From Treponema sp. C6A8 (GTDB lineage: Bacteria > Spirochaetota > Spirochaetia > Treponematales > Treponemataceae), in NCBI RefSeq assembly GCF_000619925.1, contig NZ_JHVB01000007.1:1-64000 (forward strand): a stretch of 64,000 bases of DNA, in the 5' to 3' direction. Positions 1-7,153 of the stretch are shown here, piece by piece. Each line of letters starts with the position of its first letter. Positions within the stretch are counted from its first letter, which is position 1. Below the pieces are notes generated by a model, which was not told where the DNA came from, made no database searches, and saw nothing but the letters and a program-made list of their open reading frames with translations. The position numbers were made by a program, and so were the translations under genes.

Positions 1-48
1 TTTATCTGGGGAATGATGACTAATAATATTTCAAGGGCATCAGTTTAA
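1..48 (+). CDS. possible 3' end of a gene entering the window
   Basis: Frame 1 is open from the first base to a TAA at 46-48 and reads FIWGMMTNNISRASV. It could be the C-terminus of a protein that begins before the window, but 15 residues are too few to recognise. Between here and 303 I see no other gene; the stretch looks like decayed intergenic DNA. Confidence 0.2.
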   Translation, partial: FIWGMMTNNISRASV

Positions 49-303
49 TTAATTTTGGTTATTTTGGAAGTAGCAGAGGAATTTATGGATAATAAGTAAT
101 CTTCGAGCTAATTTGTGGGCGTCAGATCTGAAAAGATTTTGATATGCCCGTCAACAGACAGAAAGTACTTTCAGGCGGTCCATTGACCTGTAGGTAAGGC
201 TTTGCCGAATCCACGTATATCAGAATGGTCAAATGCCGGTTAGTTTCTGCCTGCTACTTCCATTTTTTTATTCTCTATTGACAAAGGCACAACATATCAG
301 ATT

Positions 304-435
304 ATGGATTTTGGCAAAACTCAAAATCTTGATTTCCTCGAACTTAAGGCTGCTCCAATGGGATATCCACTGTATAAAAAACTTGGTTTTGAAGATGCCT
401 GCAGCCGTTGTAAAGAAATGGAATATAAGTGGTAG
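304..435 (+). pseudogene. C-terminal remnant of a GNAT N-acetyltransferase
   Basis: This frame encodes the typical end of a GNAT acetyltransferase: APMGYPLYKKLGFED followed by CSRCKEMEYKW and a stop. The G-x-P-L-Y-x-K-x-G-F pattern is the conserved last strand and helix of the fold, which in the full enzyme closes the acetyl-CoA site. The frame opens after a TAG at 241, so about 100 upstream residues, including the pyrophosphate loop, are missing. I see them in no frame between 1 and 303. It is a fragment, probably left by a deletion. The call rests on this C-terminal signature only. Confidence 0.55.
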
Positions 436-442
436 TTAAAAA

Positions 443-820
443 ATGATTAAAGGCATACATCATATTTCAATGAAATGCGGAACGGCGGAAGAGCTTGCTA
501 AGGTTCGAGAATTTTATATTGAGCTTCTTGGTTTGAAAGTAATACGCGAGTGGGCAGAGGGGATGATGATTGATACAGGCAATGGCTTGCTCGAGATTTT
601 CACAAATGCCGATGGAACTCACTGCCTTGGTGCAATCCGACATATGGCGCTTCTTACTGATGATGTTGATGAGATTTCGGCTAAGGTGAAGGCTGCCGGC
701 TACGAGTTTTTTATAGAACCGAATGATAAAGTTATCCCTTCAAATCCGCCTTACCCAATCCGCATGGCTTTCTGTTACGGCCCGCTTGGAGAACAGGTTG
801 AGTTTTTTATGGAGCGATAA
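443..820 (+). CDS. VOC family (glyoxalase/bleomycin-resistance fold) protein
   Basis: This 125-residue protein has the length of a single-chain vicinal-oxygen-chelate protein made of two beta-alpha-beta-beta-beta modules. Candidate metal ligands stand where the family places them: H6/H7 in GIHHI, E51 in LLEIF, H67 in IRHMAL and E120 in QVEFFM. The GxxFYxxLLGLKV-like stretch at 23-33 and the C-terminal GPLGEQVEFF are characteristic. Members include glyoxalase I, lactoylglutathione lyase-like enzymes and drug-binding proteins, and the substrate cannot be told from sequence. The stop is 2 bases before the next gene, so the two are probably cotranslated. The start has only a weak ribosome site. 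Confidence 0.85.
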   Translation: MIKGIHHISMKCGTAEELAKVREFYIELLGLKVIREWAEGMMIDTGNGLLEIFTNADGTHCLGAIRHMALLTDDVDEISAKVKAAGYEFFIEPNDKVIPSNPPYPIRMAFCYGPLGEQVEFFMER

Positions 821-822
821 TT

Positions 823-1140
823 ATGATGAATGAATTTAATGAATATGTCCGCGATTGTTTTTCTGAAGCAGGCGAGATTGTCATAAAATCTATGATGGGC
901 GGATACCTTGTATATTTTAAAGGAAAACTGATAGGTGACATTTGCGGCGATGAGCTGTTTTTGAAGAGAACACCGACATCGGACAGACTGCTTGCAGATT
1001 CCGAACTGCGTTATCCGTATGAAGGTTCGAAAACACTGATGCATGTATTTGATAGTTTTGATGATAAGTCTCTGATTCTGGAACTTCTGGAAGGTATGTA
1101 TGCTGAACTTCCGGAAAAGAAACCCAAGAAAGCCAGATGA
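823..1140 (+). CDS. TfoX/Sxy N-terminal domain protein
   Basis: At 105 residues this has the size of stand-alone TfoX N-terminal domain proteins. The family pattern is visible: an early KSMMGGYLVYFKGKLIGDI strand pair, then ELFLKRTP and a helical C-terminus. In gamma-proteobacteria TfoX/Sxy promotes competence gene expression; stand-alone domains in other phyla have no settled role. The tail ends in a basic KKPKKAR. It follows the VOC gene with a 2-base gap, and two in-frame ATGs (823 and 826) could serve as start. Confidence 0.75.
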   Translation: MMNEFNEYVRDCFSEAGEIVIKSMMGGYLVYFKGKLIGDICGDELFLKRTPTSDRLLADSELRYPYEGSKTLMHVFDSFDDKSLILELLEGMYAELPEKKPKKAR

Positions 1141-1183
1141 GAAAAATGAAGGCGATACCACAAAATACTTGATTTTCTAGCTC

Positions 1184-1216
1184 ATATCCCATATATTATT
1201 AAGTGGGATATCCCAC
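1184..1216. promoter_or_regulatory. palindromic operator candidate upstream of the toxin-antitoxin pair
   Basis: A perfect 14-bp palindrome, GTGGGATATCCCAC, lies at 1203-1216, and an extra half-site ATATCCCA at 1184-1191 repeats one arm. It sits 43 bases upstream of the antitoxin start and a strong AGGAGGT ribosome site follows at 1249-1255. Type II antitoxins commonly autorepress through such sites; that this one does so is inference. Confidence 0.55.
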
Positions 1217-1259
1217 AAAACGCAACTAGCCGACCAGCGGCCTTACTCAGGAGGTTTAT

Positions 1260-1517
1260 ATGCCAGCATTAGCAGTAAGATCTTATGATTCAAAATTGGA
1301 CTCAAAAAGAAGAATAACTCTCAGATCTGCTTCATACGATTATTATCATGTTGAAGAATATCCTGATGGACGAATCCTCCTGGAACCTCGCGAACTCACA
1401 AAACCATTTGAAGTATCACAAAACACTCTTTCTATGATGGATGAAAGCATGAAAAACTTCAAAGCCGGAAAAGCCGGAGATCCTATAGATTTTTCTGCAT
1501 ATGAGGAACCCTTATAA
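1260..1517 (+). CDS. putative antitoxin of a type II toxin-antitoxin pair
   Basis: An 85-residue protein beginning MPALAVRSYDSKLDSKRRIT. The short N-terminal strand region with SKRRITLR and EEYPDGRILLEPREL resembles swapped-hairpin AbrB/MazE-type DNA-binding domains; the acidic, extended C-terminus from about residue 50 would be the toxin-binding tail. Its stop overlaps the start of the next gene as TAATG, the classic antitoxin-first coupling. A near-perfect Shine-Dalgarno (AGGAGGT) precedes it, as expected when antitoxin must be in excess, and a palindrome lies upstream. Family membership is inferred from organisation and fold pattern. Confidence 0.65.
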   Translation: MPALAVRSYDSKLDSKRRITLRSASYDYYHVEEYPDGRILLEPRELTKPFEVSQNTLSMMDESMKNFKAGKAGDPIDFSAYEEPL

Positions 1518-1942
1518 TGTATAAAATCCGAATGGGTATTCCCCAGATGCAGGAACTGTGGGAAAATCTTGAGAAAAAATATAAAGAGCAGACGGCAACT
1601 AAAAATGAGCTCAAACTCTTCAAGCTTTTAGTAAGCTGTTTTTCAAAACTAAGCAATGATCCTCGCTATCCAGGCCTTTGCACTCACGATATAGAAGCTT
1701 TAACAAAACGCTACGACCAGAAAGTTTGGGAATCATATCTGGAAAATCACAAACCCGCAGCCGGAAGAATCTTCTGGGTATATGGTCCGGATAAAAATGA
1801 TATTACAATCATAGGAATTGAACCCCACCCTAACGATAAAAAAGACGCTTATCAGAAAATCACACTTTCTTCAAAGGCTGAATCTCAGACAGAAACAGAA
1901 AATAGCGAACAAACCAAAACTGAAAAGAAAAAGAGAAAATAA
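1517..1942 (+). CDS. putative RelE/ParE-like toxin
   Basis: A 141-residue protein whose core (residues 40-120) looks like the small alpha/beta toxins of the RelE/ParE superfamily. It has a helical N-terminus, LSNDPRYPGLCTHDI, the strand pair GRIFWVYGPDKNDITIIGIE and a terminal PHPNDKKDAYQKI. Proteins of this pattern, about 125 residues long, recur in treponemes and other anaerobes next to an AbrB-like partner. Here the C-terminus carries an extra low-complexity Glu/Lys/Thr tail. It starts inside the antitoxin stop codon, so it is translationally coupled. Whether it cleaves mRNA or poisons gyrase is unknown. Confidence 0.65.
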   Translation: MYKIRMGIPQMQELWENLEKKYKEQTATKNELKLFKLLVSCFSKLSNDPRYPGLCTHDIEALTKRYDQKVWESYLENHKPAAGRIFWVYGPDKNDITIIGIEPHPNDKKDAYQKITLSSKAESQTETENSEQTKTEKKKRK

Positions 1943-1968
1943 GCACTGGTTTCATACGACGCACATAT

Positions 1969-2763
1969 TTGATAACAGAACTCCTCAAAGAAGATAAGGG
2001 AAGTGCAGGCTTTAAGCTGGGTCTTGTGCCCGGAAATGAAGGCGGCTTTGTGATTCCTGATGATGAAAAAAGTCAGCGCGATATACTCCGGGCTTTGATG
2101 AATATCCGTGGCCCATATTCCATTAGCGAAGACTTTTTGAGAATACAGGATGAATATCTGCAGCAGGTTAATAAAGAGCGGGGGATTACGGATATTGCGG
2201 ATTTAAGCCAGACAAAAAGGAACCCAAAACTTTACCTCTGGCAGGGCGACATCACCACTCTAAAAGTTGATGCAATTGTTAATGCTGCAAACTCTGCTTT
2301 GCTTGGATGTTTTGCGCCGCTTCACATCTGCATCGACAACTGTATCCACACCTATGCAGGCATTCAGCTACGGCTTGTCTGTAACGAGCTGATGCAGAAG
2401 CAGGGCCACGAAGAAGGAACCGGACTTTGCAAAATCACCCCGGCCTTTAATCTTCCAAGTCGTTATGTGCTTCATACTGTTGGCCCCATTATTTACACAA
2501 GCGTGGGACCCCGCGAAAAACTTCTTCTTGAAAACTGCTACAAAAACTGCCTTGAAACTGCGTCTCAAAATCAGCTTGAATCGGTCGCTTTCTGCTGTAT
2601 TTCAACCGGAGTATTCAGATTTCCTGCTGATCTTGCTGCCCAGATTGCAGTAGAAACTGTAGAAAAGTGGCTGTCAGAAAATCCAGCTTCCAGCGTGAAG
2701 AAGGTTGTCTTCAATGTTTTTGGAAATAAGGATCTGGAGATTTATCAGGGGCTTTTACTTTAG
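1969..2763 (+). CDS. zinc-containing macrodomain protein (protein-ADP-ribose hydrolase type)
   Basis: The protein carries an N-terminal helical segment (about 1-80) and a macrodomain (about 85-262). The Zn-Macro signature is clear: GCFAPLHICIDNCIH at 113-127, with C114, H119 and C121 as the probable zinc ligands. The ADP-ribose loops QGDIT (92-96), DAIVNAANS (101-109) and STGVFRFP (212-219) are also present. Characterised relatives in Staphylococcus and Streptococcus remove ADP-ribose from proteins, often beside lipoylation genes and a sirtuin; no such partners are here. Only a TTG at 1969 is available as start, with no clear ribosome site. An in-frame stop lies at 1921 and family members begin about 10 residues earlier, so the N-terminus may be eroded. 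Confidence 0.85.
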   Translation: MITELLKEDKGSAGFKLGLVPGNEGGFVIPDDEKSQRDILRALMNIRGPYSISEDFLRIQDEYLQQVNKERGITDIADLSQTKRNPKLYLWQGDITTLKVDAIVNAANSALLGCFAPLHICIDNCIHTYAGIQLRLVCNELMQKQGHEEGTGLCKITPAFNLPSRYVLHTVGPIIYTSVGPREKLLLENCYKNCLETASQNQLESVAFCCISTGVFRFPADLAAQIAVETVEKWLSENPASSVKKVVFNVFGNKDLEIYQGLLL

Positions 2764-2799
2764 GGCGGGATGTCGATTACAATTCATGATAATAAATAA

Positions 2800-2833
2800 T
2801 TGTCAACCTTGAAATAGTTGTAAAGGTTTACAA
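2800..2833 (+). promoter_or_regulatory. BirA-type biotin operator upstream of bioB
   Basis: TTGTCAACC at 2800-2808 and GGTTTACAA at 2825-2833 form an inverted repeat with a 16-base spacer. The known bacterial BirA operator is TTGTAAACC-N14-16-GGTTTACAA, so this copy has one mismatch. It overlaps a plausible -10 (TACAAT, 2829-2834) 47 bases before the bioB start. The expected logic is repression by biotinyl-AMP-loaded BirA when biotin is plentiful. Confidence 0.85.
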
Positions 2834-2880
2834 TAAAAAAGTTTTTCGCTAAACTGTCTGTGTTTTAGAGGTACACGACA

Positions 2881-3954
2881 ATGAATTTATGCGAACTTTC
2901 TTCAAAAATCATATCAGGCTTCCGTCTTACACGGAATGACGACCTTTCCTTTTTCAAGGACTGCAATCTTGATGAACTTACAGCTTGTGCAGACAAAATT
3001 CGCGAGCATTTTAAGGGCGAAAATGTAGATTTGTGCACCATTATTAATGCCAGAAGCGGTCGATGCGGTGAAAACTGCAAATTCTGTGCCCAAAGCGCCC
3101 ACAATCACACAGCCTGCGAAGAATACAGTTTTTTGGATGAGGAAAAAATCATTCAGGCAGCAAAAGCAAATCAGGACGAGGGTGTAAACCGTTTTGCAAT
3201 AGTCACCGCTGGAAAGTCACTTTCAGGTGAAGATTTTGACAAGGCAATCCACGCATTCGAGAGGATGAACAAAGAGCTTTCTATTAATCTCTGTACTTCA
3301 ATGGGTTTCATAACCCGCGATCAGTTCAAACGCCTGCGTAAAGCCGGAGTTACAAGCTATCATCACAATATCGAAACTTCCAGACGTAACTTTCCCAACA
3401 TCTGTACAAGCCACACTTACGATATGAAAATCGAGACAATCAAAATTGCCCAGGAAGAAGGCTTCTGCGTCTGCTCCGGCGGAATCATCGGCATGGGAGA
3501 AACTTTTGAAGACAGGCTGGACATGGCCATTTCCCTTTCAGAGCTAAAAGTGCGCTCAATTCCAATCAACGCCCTCATGGCAATTCCAGGCACCCCACTT
3601 GAAAAAAACACGCCTCTTACCGAAGAAGAAATTTTACGCACAATCGCAATGTTCCGCTTCATCAATCCCGAGGCAAACATCCGCCTGGCAGCCGGCCGAA
3701 AACTCCTTTCAGAAAACGGCAAAAAAGCATTCCTGAGCGGAGCGAGCGCGACAATCACAGGCAACATGCTCACCACAAGCGGAAGCACCATCAAGGGTGA
3801 CATCAAGATGCTCTCTGAAATGGGCCGAAGCGTCAAAGCCATAAAAGGAAGCACCTGCGATTCATGCGACTGCGGATGCGGTTGTGAGTCTGACTGTTGT
3901 GGTGCAACTTCTTGTGACAGCAGTCACTGTGCCTGCGATTCAAGCAGCTGTTGA
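2881..3954 (+). CDS. bioB: biotin synthase with a cysteine-rich C-terminal tail
   Basis: A radical-SAM enzyme that inserts sulfur into dethiobiotin, the last step of biotin synthesis in the cytosol. The [4Fe-4S]/SAM motif CxxxCxxC is C62, C66 and C69 in RSGRCGENCKFCAQS, and the TIM-barrel landmarks YHHNIETS, GMGETFEDR and the late NMLTTSG are all present. Normal BioB ends near residue 320. This protein continues with about 34 residues holding 11 cysteines and one histidine, in short Cys-Asp/Gly/Ser units, which no standard BioB needs. No other bio gene is adjacent, so it probably completes a scattered pathway or salvages dethiobiotin. Control by BirA is indicated by the upstream operator. Confidence 0.95.
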   Translation: MNLCELSSKIISGFRLTRNDDLSFFKDCNLDELTACADKIREHFKGENVDLCTIINARSGRCGENCKFCAQSAHNHTACEEYSFLDEEKIIQAAKANQDEGVNRFAIVTAGKSLSGEDFDKAIHAFERMNKELSINLCTSMGFITRDQFKRLRKAGVTSYHHNIETSRRNFPNICTSHTYDMKIETIKIAQEEGFCVCSGGIIGMGETFEDRLDMAISLSELKVRSIPINALMAIPGTPLEKNTPLTEEEILRTIAMFRFINPEANIRLAAGRKLLSENGKKAFLSGASATITGNMLTTSGSTIKGDIKMLSEMGRSVKAIKGSTCDSCDCGCGCESDCCGATSCDSSHCACDSSSC

Positions 3955-4049
3955 AGTAGTTGAGGAAATAATACGGGAACATCACATATAATTAAAACGA
4001 GAAGTGCAATGAATGAAGATACCCGTCGTTGATTTTTTTCATCAGATTA

Positions 4050-4166
4050 TATAATATGATGTTGCTCACGCGGAGGGCGTGTCATTCAAATGGAAATGAC
4101 AGGCTGGATAAGGTGCAGGTTGAAATACCTGAATTTTATCCAGCCTTTTTTGTTTTTGGAGGACTT
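4050..4166 (+). promoter_or_regulatory. structured leader with intrinsic terminator ahead of a MATE gene (candidate riboswitch)
   Basis: After a TATAAT -10 at 4050-4055 the leader holds three consecutive hairpins. They are CACGC/GCGTG (4067-4081), GTCATT/AATGAC (4081-4100), and a long GGCTGGATAA/TTATCCAGCC stem (4102-4145) enclosing CAGGT/ACCTG. Six T's (4146-4151) follow the last one, so it is a Rho-independent terminator. It lies just before the GGAGG (4158-4162) and start (4167) of the MATE gene, where read-through would decide expression. I could not match it to a known riboswitch consensus. Confidence 0.6.
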
Positions 4167-5513
4167 ATGGCTGAGACAACTTTGTTTACTTCCGGGAAAA
4201 TTGCTCCCCGGCTTCTTCGTTTTGCGCTTCCAGTTCTTGGGGCTTTGTTTTTACAGTCTTTTTACGGTGCGGTTGATTTACTGATTGTAGGTCAGTTTGG
4301 AAATGCGGCTGATGTTTCTGCGGTTGCAACTGGAACAATGATGATGCAGACTATCACTTTTATAATCGTTGGTCTTGCTATGGGTACAACCATTCAGATG
4401 GGACAGGCTCTGGGGGCTGGTAAAAAAGAACTGGCTGCAGATATTGTTGGAACGAGCGTAATCTTTTTTGCTTTTCTTGCCCTTGTTGTTACTGTAATGA
4501 TGATTTTTCTCACCCGACCATTTGCTCTTCTTATGCAGACTCCAAAGGAAGCCTTTGATAAAACCTGTATGTATGTTCATATCTGTTCGGCAGGAACGGT
4601 TTTTATTACTGCCTACAATATGATGGGCGGAGTTTTTCGTGGAATGGGAGATTCAAAAACTCCACTCCTGACTGTTCTGGTTGCCTGTATAATTAACATT
4701 TTTGGTGATCTTCTTTTTGTTGCCGTTTTCCACATGGCTTCCAGCGGGGCTGCTCTGGCTACTGTTATTGCACAGGCTTTGAGTGTTCTTTTCTGTCTGA
4801 TTGTTGCCAAAAAAAGAGGGCTTCCATTTACTTTTTCAAAAAAGAATATCCGCTGGAAGGGAAATCTTGTGACTCTGGTCTGCAAAACTGGTGCGCCAAT
4901 TTCTTTACAGGACGGACTTGTTACTGTATCTTTCCTTGTGATAGCGGCAATCATCAACCGGCTTGGCTTGATTGCATCTGCGGGTGTAGGAGTAGCAGAA
5001 CGTGTCTGCGGATTTATTATGCTTGTTCCTTCTGCATTTTCTCAGTCTTTGAGCGCCTTTGTAGCCCAGAATATTGGAGCCGAAAAATATGACCGAGCAA
5101 AAAAAGCATTGCTGTATTCTATTGCGGCCTCTCTGGCTTGTGGTGTGATTATGGGCTATTTCGCCTTCTTCCACGGAAATCTTCTGGCTGCCATTTTCTC
5201 CAAAGACAAGGAAGTAATTGCAGCTGCCCACTCTTATTTGAAGGCCTACGCCATCGACACTCTTTTTGTTTCTTTCCTTTTTTGCTTTATCGGCTATTTT
5301 AACGGATGCGGAAAAACTTCTTTTGTTATGATTCAGGGAATCGTTGGAGCGTTCGGAGTACGAATTCCTGTTTCATATTTGATGAGCCGCACGGTGAATC
5401 CAACGCTTTTTAGAATCGGTCTTGCAACACCGTCTTCAACTTTTGTGCAGATTACCTTGTGCGGGATTGTATTTTTGATGTTGGAAAGGAAGAGAAAGAA
5501 AGGAAGCATATAA
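4167..5513 (+). CDS. MATE family efflux transporter
   Basis: A 448-residue membrane protein with the length and roughly 12 transmembrane segments of a MATE (NorM/DinF/MepA-like) drug or cation exporter. Such pumps exchange protons or sodium for organic cations at the inner membrane. The N-terminal half has the conserved PVLGALFLQSFYGAVDLLIV start and the GNAADVSAVATG loop; the C-terminal half repeats the fold from about residue 235. The ATG at 4167 is chosen because GGAGG stands 4 bases upstream and the protein then starts like other MATEs. An in-frame ATG at 4029 would lie before the leader hairpins and the terminator. Expression is probably set by that leader. Confidence 0.92.
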   Translation: MAETTLFTSGKIAPRLLRFALPVLGALFLQSFYGAVDLLIVGQFGNAADVSAVATGTMMMQTITFIIVGLAMGTTIQMGQALGAGKKELAADIVGTSVIFFAFLALVVTVMMIFLTRPFALLMQTPKEAFDKTCMYVHICSAGTVFITAYNMMGGVFRGMGDSKTPLLTVLVACIINIFGDLLFVAVFHMASSGAALATVIAQALSVLFCLIVAKKRGLPFTFSKKNIRWKGNLVTLVCKTGAPISLQDGLVTVSFLVIAAIINRLGLIASAGVGVAERVCGFIMLVPSAFSQSLSAFVAQNIGAEKYDRAKKALLYSIAASLACGVIMGYFAFFHGNLLAAIFSKDKEVIAAAHSYLKAYAIDTLFVSFLFCFIGYFNGCGKTSFVMIQGIVGAFGVRIPVSYLMSRTVNPTLFRIGLATPSSTFVQITLCGIVFLMLERKRKKGSI

Positions 5514-5560
5514 ATGAAACTATCAGGGCATTTGTCGAGAAATAGGTAGTAGTTCAGAAA

Positions 5561-5785
5561 ATGCAGGATTACATTGCAGCACACCAGACGGAAGAAATTA
5601 ACCTTTCAGATCTGGCAAATACTGCGTGTTATTCGCCCTGGTACTGCTATAGGATTTTTAAGGAACTGAAAGGAATATCCGTGAGCGATTATGTCAGACG
5701 GGAGTTTGGCTGTAACCCGGGGACATATGCAATCAAATTGGAGGGTCGTCAAACTCAATTCTGGAATTATGCATTAAGTTATTAG
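5561..5785 (+). pseudogene. AraC-family regulator remnant with internal deletion
   Basis: Residues 1-46 match the start of an AraC DNA-binding domain: a helix, then INLSDLANTACYSPWYCYRI (first helix-turn-helix) and FKELKGISVSDYVRR. The chain then jumps straight to EFGCNPGTYA, which in intact proteins follows the second helix-turn-helix. About 40 residues are therefore missing at the junction near 5700, and what follows is unrelated. A stop at 5783-5785 overlaps the convergent gene. The deletion keeps the frame but removes one of the two recognition helices, so the product is unlikely to work as a regulator. Confidence 0.7.
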
Positions 5786-6135
5786 TTTCTGATAAAAGCT
5801 TTATCCTGTTCAGGAATATTATCATCAGAAACAAAGCGTTCGATGGTCATGTGCAGGTCGTACTTTTCGCGAAGCTCAGCAATTGTTTTCATCATTGGTG
5901 TTGCGTGGTGAAGATCGATTGCTTCCTGATTTTCCCAGGAGTCGATTAAGAGGATGGTTTCGCTGGTGTCATCGCTATCGGTTGGTTCTTCGCCGAAAGG
6001 CAGATAATATTCATAGCGCAGATTTCCTTTTTCCGCGCGGATTTTTTCAACTGTTCCGCTGGAAAGCATTTCGCGTGCAAAGGCCTGTGCCGCTCCCTTT
6101 TTTCCTGTGTAACGAAGATTTACTGTAATTGCCAT
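5782..6135 (-). CDS. antibiotic biosynthesis monooxygenase (ABM) family protein
   Basis: A 117-residue ferredoxin-like alpha/beta protein of the ABM/quinol monooxygenase type. It has the opening MAITVNLRYTGKKGAAQAFA, the strand YEYYLPFGEE, then LLIDSWENQEAIDLHHATPMM, the family's W-x-x-x-x-x-x-x-H-x-x-x-x-M pattern, and a last strand around MTIERFVSD. Members act as cofactor-free quinol or polyketide oxygenases or as heme-binding proteins, usually dimers in the cytosol. In an anaerobe a detoxifying role is plausible but not shown. It is followed by a DUF3737 gene upstream on the same strand with an 18-base gap. Confidence 0.8.
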   Translation of the reverse strand: MAITVNLRYTGKKGAAQAFAREMLSSGTVEKIRAEKGNLRYEYYLPFGEEPTDSDDTSETILLIDSWENQEAIDLHHATPMMKTIAELREKYDLHMTIERFVSDDNIPEQDKAFIRN

Positions 6136-6153
6136 TTTATTTCTCCTGATATT

Positions 6154-6999
6154 TTATTCTTTGCATATAATCTGCGTTTTTGATTTATCGCAGATTTCTT
6201 CTTCCATAATTATCTGTCCGATAGAGTCTGCTATAATTGTGCCTGCGAGAGGATTTTTTATGCTGTCGATTTTTCTGCTGACTTCTACATCAATGGTGCT
6301 GCGTTCGAAAGCAAGATCGCATTCTTCCATTGTACAGTTTTTGAGCACGAGATTTTTGCAGTAGCAGAAAGGCTGAGTTCCAATAATGCGGCAGTTTATA
6401 AGAGTGAGATTTTCTGAATACCAGCCCAGGTATTCGCTTTTTACAATGCTGTTTTTAACGGTGACATTTTTTGTGTGCCAGAAGGCATCTTTTGTATTCA
6501 GCTCTGAATCTGTAATTTCGATGTTTTCATCATACTGAAAAGAATATTTTCCCTTCATTTTTAAACCAGAAATTTTTGCATCACTGATTTCAAAAAAGGG
6601 ATATTCAGATTCTTCGATTGTGACATTTTCAATTGTCAGCTTTTGACTTTTCCAGGCAAACTCCGGAGAATTAACACTGCAGTTTTTAAGGCTGATATTT
6701 TCACATTCACGAATTGCCTTAATTCCACCGAGCCTGCAGTTTTCGATACAAATATCTTTGTCATACCAGAGAGCGGCCCGGCAGTTTTCGGTAAAGCTTG
6801 TATCAGTAATTTTTGCTTTTTCTACATGCCAGAAAGGGTAGCGGAGATTCATAAAGCAGCCGGCCACGTCGATATTGTGGCATTCCTTAAAAGCGGATTC
6901 ACCGTCTGCAGGTCCATCAAAACGGCAGTTTTTTACAGTAAGGTCCTTAAGGCCATAGAAAGCTCTCTCCTGGTCAAAAGTTTGATTTTCGATAATCAC
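6154..6999 (-). CDS. DUF3737 right-handed beta-helix protein
   Basis: A 281-residue protein built of about ten rungs such as DLTVKNCRFDG, KITDTSFTENCRAALWYDK, NVTVKNSIVKSEYLGWYSEN and NLTLINCRIIGTQPFCYCKN. This is the regular spacing of a pentapeptide-like or pectate-lyase-like parallel beta-helix, and matches the DUF3737 family of about 280 residues. No signal peptide is present, so it is cytosolic. The family has no established function. The alternating aromatic and cysteine residues on one face suggest a binding surface. It ends 18 bases before the ABM gene, so the two may be one unit. Confidence 0.85.
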   Translation of the reverse strand: MIIENQTFDQERAFYGLKDLTVKNCRFDGPADGESAFKECHNIDVAGCFMNLRYPFWHVEKAKITDTSFTENCRAALWYDKDICIENCRLGGIKAIRECENISLKNCSVNSPEFAWKSQKLTIENVTIEESEYPFFEISDAKISGLKMKGKYSFQYDENIEITDSELNTKDAFWHTKNVTVKNSIVKSEYLGWYSENLTLINCRIIGTQPFCYCKNLVLKNCTMEECDLAFERSTIDVEVSRKIDSIKNPLAGTIIADSIGQIIMEEEICDKSKTQIICKE

Positions 7000-7153
7000 A
7001 AAAATACTCCTTGTGTAAGCCCGCCGGTCAGAGCGAGCGGTGTTCTATAGCAAAGCGCGAGTTCCAAAGGAACTCGGTAAGCTCTGCGACTTAAAATAAA
7101 ATTGCGATGCAGCAATTTTTTAGCTTTACCAACTTTTTGTTTTAAAACCTCTG
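7000..7153. repeat. intergenic multi-hairpin GC-rich stretch
   Basis: The gap holds several short back-to-back hairpins, for example GAGTTCC/GGAACTC around 7059-7076 and ATTGC/GCAAT near 7100-7116. It belongs in style with the elements at 8352-8473, 8952-9066, 44570-44713 and 59979-60064. No coding potential was seen. Confidence 0.4.

Noticed and set aside
1..303. A 68-codon frame around 233-439 as a gene
   Set aside because: It lies in a different frame over the GNAT remnant, has no ribosome site and no recognisable similarity.
3417..3854. 145-codon minus-strand frame opposite bioB
   Set aside because: It is antisense to the strongly conserved end of BioB, has no ribosome site and its composition reflects the codon bias of bioB.
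4050..4166. Firm call as a guanidine riboswitch
   Set aside because: The gene context fits, but I could not find the conserved guanidine-I or -III sequence blocks and cannot verify the guanidine-IV model by eye.
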